Part shown: positions 58,041-64,000 of the stretch, piece after piece
Layout of the letters: each line of letters begins with the position of its first letter
Position numbering within the stretch: position 1 is the stretch's first letter
DNA from: Streptomyces smaragdinus
GTDB lineage: Bacteria > Actinomycetota > Actinomycetes > Streptomycetales > Streptomycetaceae
Assembly: GCF_009604385.1 (NCBI RefSeq)
Contig: NZ_WEGJ01000031.1
Location: forward strand, 1 to 64,000
Direction: 5' to 3'
DNA length: 64,000 nt
The notes under the pieces: generated by a model
Databases searched by the model: none
What the model saw: only the letters and a program-made list of their open reading frames with translations
Told to the model about the DNA's origin: nothing
Position numbers and translations under genes: made by a program

Positions 58041-59767
58041 TTGACCGTCTCCGTTCCGCCGACGAGAACCTTGGTGCCGGCCCCGAGCTCCTCGGCCTCG
58101 AACGCGAGCTCCGGGTGATGCAGGTCGAACGCGGGCGATTCGGAGCGGATCCGCGGCAGGGTGAGGAAGTTGTGCCGGGGCGGCGGGCAGGACGTGGTCC
58201 ACTCGAGCGAGCGGCCGTACCCCCACGGGTCGTCGACCTCGACCTTCTTGCCGTACTTCGCCGTCTTCCAGACGTTGTAGACGAACGGAAGCATCGACAG
58301 GCCGAGCACGAACGAGCTGATCGTGGAGAAGGTGTTCAGCGCGGTGAAGCCGTCGGCCGCCAGGTAGTCCGCGTACCGCCGCGGCATGCCCTCGACACCC
58401 AGCCAGTGCTGGACGAGGAAGGTGCCGTGGAAGCCGACGAACAGCATCCAGAACGTGATCTTGCCGAGCCGCTCGTCGAGCATCTTGCCGGTGAACTTCG
58501 GCCACCAGAAGTGGAAGCCGGCGAACATCGCGAAGACGACCGTGCCGAAGACGACGTAGTGGAAGTGCGCCACCACGAAGTACGAGTCGGAGACGTGGAA
58601 GTCCAGCGGCGGCGAGGCCAGGATGACACCGGTCAGACCACCGAAGGTGAACGTCACCAGGAAGCCGATGGTCCAGAGCATCGGTGTCTCGAAGGACAGC
58701 GACCCCTTCCACATCGTGCCGATCCAGTTGAAGAACTTCACGCCCGTCGGCACCGCGATCAGCATCGTCATGAACGAGAAGAACGGCAGCAGCACGCCAC
58801 CCGTCACATACATGTGGTGCGCCCACACGGTCACGGACAGACCCGCGATCGAAATCGTCGCGCCGATCAGACCGATGTAACCGAACATCGGCTTGCGCGA
58901 GAAGACCGGGATGATCTCCGAGACGATGCCGAAGAACGGCAGCGCGATGATGTACACCTCGGGATGCCCGAAGAACCAGAACAGGTGCTGCCACAGCAAC
59001 GCGCCGCCGTTGGACGGATCGAAGACATGGGCACCGAACTTGCGGTCCGCCTCGAGGGCGAAGAGCGCGGCGGCCAGCACCGGGAAGGCCAGCAGCACCA
59101 GCACACCGGTGAGGAGCACGTTCCAGGTGAAGATCGGCATCCGGAACATCGTCATGCCGGGAGCGCGCATGCAGATGATGGTGGTGATGAAGTTGACCGA
59201 GCCGAGGATCGTACCGAAGCCCGACATCGTCAGACCCATGATCCACATGTCGGAGCCCAGACCCGGCGAGCGGACCGCGTCCGACAGCGGGGTGTAGGCG
59301 AACCAGCCGAAGTCGGCGGCGCCCTGCGGGGTGAGGATGCCCGCCACGGCGATGATCGAGCCGAAGAGGTACAGCCAGTACGCGAACATGTTCAGCCGCG
59401 GGAACGCCACGTCGGGCGCGCCGATCTGCAGCGGCATGATCCAGTTCGCGAAGCCGGCGAACAGCGGCGTCGCGAACATCAGCAGCATGATCGTGCCGTG
59501 CATCGTGAACGCCTGGTTGAACTGCTCGTTCGACATCAGCTGCGTGCCGGGCCGGGCGAGCTCGGCGCGCATCAGCAGCGCCAGGACGCCGCCGATGATG
59601 AAGAAGACGAACGACGTCACGAGATACATCGTGCCGATCGTCTTGTGGTCGGTGGTCGTCATCCACTTGACCACGGTGCTGCCGGGGCTCCTGCGGCGGG
59701 CGGGCAGCTCGTTGTCGTACGAGTCGTCAGCCGTCGCGGCACCCTTGGTTTCGTTGAGGATGCTCAT
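58037..59767 (-). CDS. ctaD: Cytochrome c oxidase subunit I
   Basis: A 576-residue heme-copper oxidase core subunit with twelve expected helices. Heme a and a3-CuB ligands are in FTMHGTIMLLMF, WQHLFWFFGHPEVYI (the His-Tyr pair), VWAHHMYVTG and VAHFHYVVFG; the D-channel motif (NxxxxxxxxxxxxN) lies near the N-terminal third. This is the proton-pumping aa3-type A1 family. Overlaps ctaC by 4 bases at its start and ctaF at its end. Confidence 0.98.
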   Translation of the reverse strand: MSILNETKGAATADDSYDNELPARRRSPGSTVVKWMTTTDHKTIGTMYLVTSFVFFIIGGVLALLMRAELARPGTQLMSNEQFNQAFTMHGTIMLLMFATPLFAGFANWIMPLQIGAPDVAFPRLNMFAYWLYLFGSIIAVAGILTPQGAADFGWFAYTPLSDAVRSPGLGSDMWIMGLTMSGFGTILGSVNFITTIICMRAPGMTMFRMPIFTWNVLLTGVLVLLAFPVLAAALFALEADRKFGAHVFDPSNGGALLWQHLFWFFGHPEVYIIALPFFGIVSEIIPVFSRKPMFGYIGLIGATISIAGLSVTVWAHHMYVTGGVLLPFFSFMTMLIAVPTGVKFFNWIGTMWKGSLSFETPMLWTIGFLVTFTFGGLTGVILASPPLDFHVSDSYFVVAHFHYVVFGTVVFAMFAGFHFWWPKFTGKMLDERLGKITFWMLFVGFHGTFLVQHWLGVEGMPRRYADYLAADGFTALNTFSTISSFVLGLSMLPFVYNVWKTAKYGKKVEVDDPWGYGRSLEWTTSCPPPRHNFLTLPRIRSESPAFDLHHPELAFEAEELGAGTKVLVGGTETVK

Positions 59768-60720
59768 GACTTCTTGGGCTCCACGTTCCTGGCGTTCTCC
59801 GTCTGGGGAATGCCCGCGGGAATGTAACCGGTCTGGCCCTTGGCGGCCAGCTCCTTCAGGTGGGCCTGGTAACGCTCCGGCGAGACGATCTTCACGTTGA
59901 AGAGCATCCGGGAGTGGTCGACACCGCACAGCTCCGCGCACTTGCCGAAGTACGTGCCCTCCCGGCTGGGAGTCACCTCGAACGCGTTGGTGTGGCCGGG
60001 GATGACGTCCTGCTTCATCAGGAACGGCACCACCCAGAAGGAGTGGATGACGTCGCGCGAGGTCAGCACGAAGCGCACCTTCTCGCCCTTGGGCAGCCAC
60101 AGCGTCGGGCCGGGGTTGTTGTTCTGCGGGTTGCGCGTGCCCGGGATGCCGTAGTCGTAGACACCGCCGCCGTCACCGGTCGGGATGGCCTCGAGCTGCT
60201 TGTCCGGGAGCGCGGCGAGTTCCTTGGGCGGGTTCGCCGGGTCCACGTCGCTCAGGTAGTTGAAGCCCCAGCTCCACTGGTAGCCCACGACGTTGATGAC
60301 GTGCGTCGGCTTGGCCGTGGTCGCCACGAGCTTGCTCTCGTCCCGGGCCGTGAAATAGAAGAACACCGAGACGACGATGATGGGGACGATCGTGTACAGC
60401 GCCTCGATGGGCATGTTGTACCGCGTCTGAGCGGGGACCTGCACCTTGGTGCGGCTGCGCCGGTGGAAGATGACGCTCCACAGGATCAGGCCCCAGACCA
60501 GCACGCCGGTGGCGAGCGCCGCCGCCCACGAGCCCTGCCACAGGGAGAGGATCCGGGGTGCCTCCTCCGTGATCGGAGTCGGCATGCCGAGCCGGGGGAA
60601 GTCCTCCCAGGTATATGAGCAACCGGTAGCGGTTGCGAGGACCAGGCCCGCGGCCAGCGCCTGCGGCAGCCTCCGCCGCATCGTGCGCCGCGAGGAGCGG
60701 TCGGAGCCGTTGGGACTCAC
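59764..60720 (-). CDS. ctaC: Cytochrome c oxidase subunit II
   Basis: A 318-residue lipoprotein-like subunit (ATATGCSYTW signal/lipobox near residue 34), two transmembrane helices (about 62-84 and 105-128), and an extracellular cupredoxin with the CuA site: CAELCGVDHSRM plus the His in VIHSFWV. A ~35-residue insert (about residues 190-215, QNNNPGP) occurs before the CuA loop, as in actinobacterial homologues that interact with QcrC. GTG start; first gene of ctaC-ctaD-ctaF. Confidence 0.97.
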   Translation of the reverse strand: MSPNGSDRSSRRTMRRRLPQALAAGLVLATATGCSYTWEDFPRLGMPTPITEEAPRILSLWQGSWAAALATGVLVWGLILWSVIFHRRSRTKVQVPAQTRYNMPIEALYTIVPIIVVSVFFYFTARDESKLVATTAKPTHVINVVGYQWSWGFNYLSDVDPANPPKELAALPDKQLEAIPTGDGGGVYDYGIPGTRNPQNNNPGPTLWLPKGEKVRFVLTSRDVIHSFWVVPFLMKQDVIPGHTNAFEVTPSREGTYFGKCAELCGVDHSRMLFNVKIVSPERYQAHLKELAAKGQTGYIPAGIPQTENARNVEPKKS

Positions 60721-60998
60721 GTAGCGCCTTCCCGAGAGTCGCGGCCCGCACGTCGCGCCCTGTTCAGAAGGTGCTCGCGCGGGCAGGGGTATGGATGTTT
60801 ACGCGGACCAAACCCTACTGGACGGCATTTCACGTCGCTCGGGGAGGGTGGCTTGACGGGGCCGGACGCGACCGAAGGGGTGACTGCGCCGTTCCGGGGG
60901 ACGCCCCGCCGGGGGTCCGGGCCCGTCGCACCGGCGGCCGCGGGCCGGGTGGAACGGCGGCTGTCCGTGGGCCGTACGAGGAAGTTAGCGTGTTCGGC

Positions 60999-62381
60999 GT
61001 GAGCTACTTCGACGCCGCTTCCTCCGCCCCGTTGCACCCCGTCGCGCGGCAGGCGCTGCTCGCCGCGCTGGACGAGGGGTGGGCCGATCCTGCCCGGCTG
61101 TACCGGGAGGGGCGGCGGGCCCGGTTGCTGCTCGACGCCGCGCGGGAGACGGCCGCGGAGGCGGTGGGGTGCCGGCCGGACGAGCTCAGCTTCACCCCTT
61201 CGGGGACGGTGGCGTTGCACCGGGGCGTCGCGGGCGTGCTCGCCGGGCGGCGGCGGGTGGGGCGGCATCTGGTCGTGTCCGCCGTGGAGCATTCGGCCGT
61301 CCTCCATGCGGCCGAGTCCCTCGCCTCGGACGGGGGAACCGTGACCGAGGTCGGCGTGGACCGGCTCGGACGGGTGACGGCGGACGACTTCGCCGGCGCG
61401 CTGCGCGCGGACACCGCGCTGGCGTGTCTGCAGTCCGCGAACCACGAGGTCGGCACCGTGCAGCCGGCGGCCGAGGCCGCCGCGGCGTGCGCCGCCGCGG
61501 GTGTGCCGCTGCTGGTGGACGCGGCGCAGTCGCTGGCGTGGGGGCCGGTGGACGCGGGGTGGTCGGTGCTCGCGGGCAGCGCGCACAAATGGGGCGGGCC
61601 CGCGGGGGTGGGGCTGCTTGCCGTACGGAAAGGTGTTCGGTTCGCGGCCTCCGGGCCCGTGGACGAGCGGGAGTCGGGCCGCAGCCCCGGGTTCGAGAAC
61701 CTGCCGGCGATCGTCGCCGCGGCGGCCTCGCTGCGTGCCGTGCGGGCGGAGGCCGGGGCCGAGGGGGCGCGGCTGCGGGAGCTGGTCGGGCGGATCCGCG
61801 CCTCGGTGCCGGAGCTGGTGGGGGACGTCGAGGTGGTGGGCGATCCGGTGCGGCGGCTGCCGCATCTGGTGACGTTCTCCTGCCTGTACGTGGACGGGGA
61901 GGCGCTGTTGCACGCGCTGGACCGGGAGGGGTTCTCCGTTTCGTCGGGATCGTCGTGTACGTCGTCGACCCTGACGCCCAGTCATGTGCTGCGGGCGATG
62001 GGGGTGCTGTCGGAGGGCAACGTGCGGGTGTCGCTGCCGCTGGGGACGCCTTCTTCCGAGGTGGACCGGTTCCTTGCGGTGCTTCCGGGGGTTGTCGCGT
62101 CGGTTCGGGCCGAGCTGGGGGCGCCTGCGGCGTCCGCCGGTTCGGGGGGTGCGTCCGAGCTGGTGGTGGATGCGCTGGGGAAGCGGTGTCCGTTGCCGGT
62201 GATCGAGCTGGCGAAGGTGATCGGGGATGTGCCCGTCGGGGGGACCGTCGCCGTTCTGTCGGACGATGAGGCGGCGCGGTTGGATATTCCTGCGTGGTGT
62301 GAGATGCGGTCGCAGGAATATGTGGGGGAATCGCCGCTTCCGGGCGGGGGGGCGGAGTTTGTCGTACGGCGGGTCGTGTGA
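60999..62381 (+). CDS. Cysteine desulfurase-TusA fusion protein
   Basis: A 460-residue fusion. Residues 1-~370 form an IscS/NifS-type cysteine desulfurase: SYFDAASSAPLHPVARQAL, the PLP Lys197 in SAHKWGGPAG, and the persulfide Cys320 in SSGSSCTSSTLTPSHVL. Residues ~388-460 are a TusA-like sulfur carrier, with its Cys397 in ALGKRCPLPVIEL. Sulfur would pass from Cys320 to Cys397 within one chain, supplying a thiouridine, molybdopterin or other sulfur sink. The GTG start has GAGGAAG upstream. It is divergent from ctaC; no iscU or tusBCD-like gene is nearby. Confidence 0.93.
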   Translation: MSYFDAASSAPLHPVARQALLAALDEGWADPARLYREGRRARLLLDAARETAAEAVGCRPDELSFTPSGTVALHRGVAGVLAGRRRVGRHLVVSAVEHSAVLHAAESLASDGGTVTEVGVDRLGRVTADDFAGALRADTALACLQSANHEVGTVQPAAEAAAACAAAGVPLLVDAAQSLAWGPVDAGWSVLAGSAHKWGGPAGVGLLAVRKGVRFAASGPVDERESGRSPGFENLPAIVAAAASLRAVRAEAGAEGARLRELVGRIRASVPELVGDVEVVGDPVRRLPHLVTFSCLYVDGEALLHALDREGFSVSSGSSCTSSTLTPSHVLRAMGVLSEGNVRVSLPLGTPSSEVDRFLAVLPGVVASVRAELGAPAASAGSGGASELVVDALGKRCPLPVIELAKVIGDVPVGGTVAVLSDDEAARLDIPAWCEMRSQEYVGESPLPGGGAEFVVRRVV

Positions 62382-62401
62382 GCGGTGACGGGGCCAGCGT
62401 C

Positions 62402-62442
62402 GGTCGGCGCTGCGCGCCTCGTCCTCAAACGCCGGACGGGCT
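62402..62442 (+). repeat. REP-like interspersed element between convergent genes
   Basis: The ~40 bases at 62402-62442 match the second core of the 41462-41541 element (about 36 of 40 positions; GTCGGCGCT...CTCAAACGCCGGACGGGCT). Its last bases provide the TAG stop of the adjacent leftward gene (CTA at 62441-62443). Confidence 0.85.
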
Positions 62443-63847
62443 ATTGGGGGGCTACTTGCTTTTGCGTCGAGGCGTCCAGTAGGGCTCGGGTTCCCAGTGG
62501 TTCGGTCAGGTTTACCGTGCTGGTGAATTCTTTCGCGATCATTACGCACATCGCCCCCGGGTTCTTTTCCGTCCCGGTGACCAGGATTCGTACTTCCGAG
62601 GGCGTTTCCGTCGCCGATGCCGTATAGCGGCTGCATACGCTGCCCGAGAAGTGGACGGTCACCGACGAGCCCTTCGCCGTGTACGACGTGAGCGTCACCG
62701 CCCGGCGCGCCGTCGGGGAGGGCGAGGGGGCCGAGGGCGACGGCTGGTCGGACGCGAGGTAGCGCGGGGGCAGCGCCGGCCACGTCAGCGTGCCGTGGCC
62801 CGGGACCTCGAACAGCCACGACGGCACCAGCCCCGGACTGCCGTTCACCGGCCGCACCGCCAGCCCGAGTTCCACCCCGGACACCGGCAGCGGCGTGGGC
62901 TTCCTCCCCCGCGCACACGGCTGGACCTCACCCAGCCCGCCGTCCTTCCCCTGCACCCTCCCGGACGCGTGCGGCACCGGCGTCGCGCAGTCCGGCGCCG
63001 CCCCGCGGGCCGCCGTCGCGCCCCGCGCCCCGTTCAGCGCCCGCAGCGCCTGCGCCGCCCCGACCACGGGGTACGTGTCCCCCCGTACGGGCTCCGTCAG
63101 CTGTCCCGCGGCCTGAGTGATCATCCCGTCCGGCCCGACCGACAGCCGCGTCCGCCACCCCGACGTCGGCAGTCCCCCCAGCACCGGATCGACGTCCACC
63201 GTCCGCGACGCCCCCTGTGTCCGCGCGGCGTCGATCCGCGCCCCGGCGTACCCCAGCGCCCGCAGCACCGGCGCCACCGCGGCCTTCGCCGCCCGCTCCC
63301 CCACCGGGGCCACCCGCTCGGTGCACACGGTCGCCGACTCGCAGCGCGCCGGATCCGCGGGCCCGGCACAGTCCGTCCCGAGCCGGTACGCGCAGACGGC
63401 CGCACCGCCCCGGCCGTACGTCCAGGAGCCCGCCGCCGCCCGCCCCACCCACAGCGCGGACCCCACCCGCCACTCACCGCCCACCCGCCGCGGCTCCCCC
63501 CGCACGCCGAGGGCACGCGCCAGCCGGGCGACGGCCTCGGCCGGTACGGCACCGGTCGTCGCGTACACCGGGGCGGACGACGGACCGCCGGGCAGCTCAC
63601 CGGTGGCCTTCAGCGGCACGCCGGCCCACTGCGACAGCCCGCCGCCGTCCGGCCCCAGCCTCAGCACGGGCGGGCCGTCGTCGGAGGAGGAGGGCGAGGG
63701 CGACGACGAGGGCTCACCGCCCGAGGCCGTCACGCACCCCGCCAGCAGCGCGGCCAGCGCGACGACAACAGCCGCCACCGGCCGCAGCCGGCCACGCCGG
63801 GGTTCGTCCACGCCTGGTCCGCCGCTCACGTCCGTCCGTCCGGTCAT
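62441..63847 (-). CDS. Secreted lipoprotein of unknown function
   Basis: A 468-residue lipoprotein. The basic N-terminus (DEPRRGRLRP) leads to a hydrophobic segment and lipobox (LLAGCVTA, Cys about 38), a Ser/Pro-rich linker, then ~400 residues with repeated Trp/Gly/Arg turns and a few Cys (CAYRLGTDC, CESATVC), suggesting disulfides. I recognise no domain. ATG 63847 is the start. It is convergent with the cysteine desulfurase-TusA gene, and its stop codon lies in a REP-like element. Confidence 0.8.
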   Translation of the reverse strand: MTGRTDVSGGPGVDEPRRGRLRPVAAVVVALAALLAGCVTASGGEPSSSPSPSSSDDGPPVLRLGPDGGGLSQWAGVPLKATGELPGGPSSAPVYATTGAVPAEAVARLARALGVRGEPRRVGGEWRVGSALWVGRAAAGSWTYGRGGAAVCAYRLGTDCAGPADPARCESATVCTERVAPVGERAAKAAVAPVLRALGYAGARIDAARTQGASRTVDVDPVLGGLPTSGWRTRLSVGPDGMITQAAGQLTEPVRGDTYPVVGAAQALRALNGARGATAARGAAPDCATPVPHASGRVQGKDGGLGEVQPCARGRKPTPLPVSGVELGLAVRPVNGSPGLVPSWLFEVPGHGTLTWPALPPRYLASDQPSPSAPSPSPTARRAVTLTSYTAKGSSVTVHFSGSVCSRYTASATETPSEVRILVTGTEKNPGAMCVMIAKEFTSTVNLTEPLGTRALLDASTQKQVAPQ

Positions 63848-63906
63848 GCCGGTGGGACGGCGCTGCGGGCCGTTCGGTTCCGTACAGCTGTCCTACGAAG
63901 CTCCGG

Positions 63907-64000
63907 CTAGTCGCCGTACTCCGACATCCCGTTCAGCAGGGCGGCCGACCCCGGGGGGACCGTGATCCGGGCGAGCTCGCGGATCCGGGCGGGTGACAGC
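63907..64000 (-). CDS. C-terminal fragment of a gene continuing past the right edge
   Basis: Thirty codons end at TAG (63909-63907): LSPARIRELARITVPPGSAA and then LLNGMSEYGD. Nearly every third base is G or C, so this is real coding. In Streptomyces and mycobacteria a PfkB-type sugar/adenosine kinase gene lies near this position, but the tail is too short to identify. Confidence 0.6.
   Translation of the reverse strand, partial: LSPARIRELARITVPPGSAALLNGMSEYGD

Noticed and set aside
1..64000. tRNA, rRNA, CRISPR, prophage, transposase or biosynthetic gene cluster
   Set aside because: None was recognised on reading both strands; the CrtI-like gene alone is not enough for a carotenoid cluster.

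Overview
The window is a chromosomal core segment of a high-GC actinomycete, almost certainly Streptomyces. Third codon positions are nearly all G or C, GTG starts are common, and the gene order (division/cell-wall cluster edge, thiamine genes, PASTA kinase, bacterioferritin, DAHP synthase, glucokinase, cytochrome bc1-aa3 oxidase) is the order I know from Streptomyces chromosomes. No rRNA, tRNA, CRISPR array, prophage or insertion sequence was seen.

Layout. 1-1424: the edge of the dcw cluster (ftsI start, ftsL, rsmH) on the minus strand. 1626-7204: carbonic anhydrase, then a MoxR ATPase / DUF58 / transglutaminase trio. 7393-14633: DUF3040 protein, methyltransferase, HEPN protein, CrtI-like oxidoreductase, a membrane protein with a Tyr/Gly repeat tail, metF, thiE and an Rv2175c-like DNA-binding protein. 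14679-18821: FAD oxidoreductase, SRPBCC protein, and the TPP-riboswitch operon thiO-thiS-thiG. 18922-23897: PASTA kinase, endonuclease IV, a His-rich DUF4396 membrane protein behind a CsoR-type operator, a YedY-like molybdoenzyme, bacterioferritin and its ferredoxin behind an iron box. 23993-28633: DAHP synthase diverging from a Trp-attenuated anthranilate synthase, then phosphofructokinase.

28808-42648: a LuxR/MacS two-component pair, acyltransferase, esterase, PimB-like mannosyltransferase, acyl-CoA ligase, phosphoesterase, SRPBCC protein, ArsA-like protein, glucokinase, EEP protein and a multi-pass mannosyltransferase-like protein carrying an interspersed repeat in its reading frame. 42650-51166: a gluzincin-like lipoprotein, two coiled-coil NlpC/P60 hydrolases, an NYN protein, a zinc-ribbon protein, a stand-alone AsnC effector domain, a SufS-like PLP enzyme behind a SAM-IV riboswitch, and trpD. 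51359-60720: qcrB-qcrA-qcrC-ctaE and ctaF-ctaD-ctaC (respiratory supercomplex III-IV), separated by a pseudo-receiver and an L,D-transpeptidase. 60999-64000: a cysteine desulfurase-TusA fusion, a lipoprotein and a partial gene.

How the genes connect. The window joins aromatic amino-acid supply (aroH, trpE(G), trpD), thiamine and one-carbon metabolism, glycolytic entry (glk, pfkA), envelope assembly and the respiratory terminal branch. Control is largely cis-encoded in RNA or palindromes: TPP riboswitch, SAM-IV riboswitch, Trp attenuator, CsoR-like box, IdeR/DmdR-like box, and an unassigned palindrome before bacterioferritin. From memory, the order of many genes parallels the Mycobacterium tuberculosis Rv2163c-Rv2200c region, so much of this looks like old actinobacterial core rather than an accessory island. 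No dramatic new multi-gene system is evident. The best leads are regulatory pairings, domain fusions and altered catalytic motifs.
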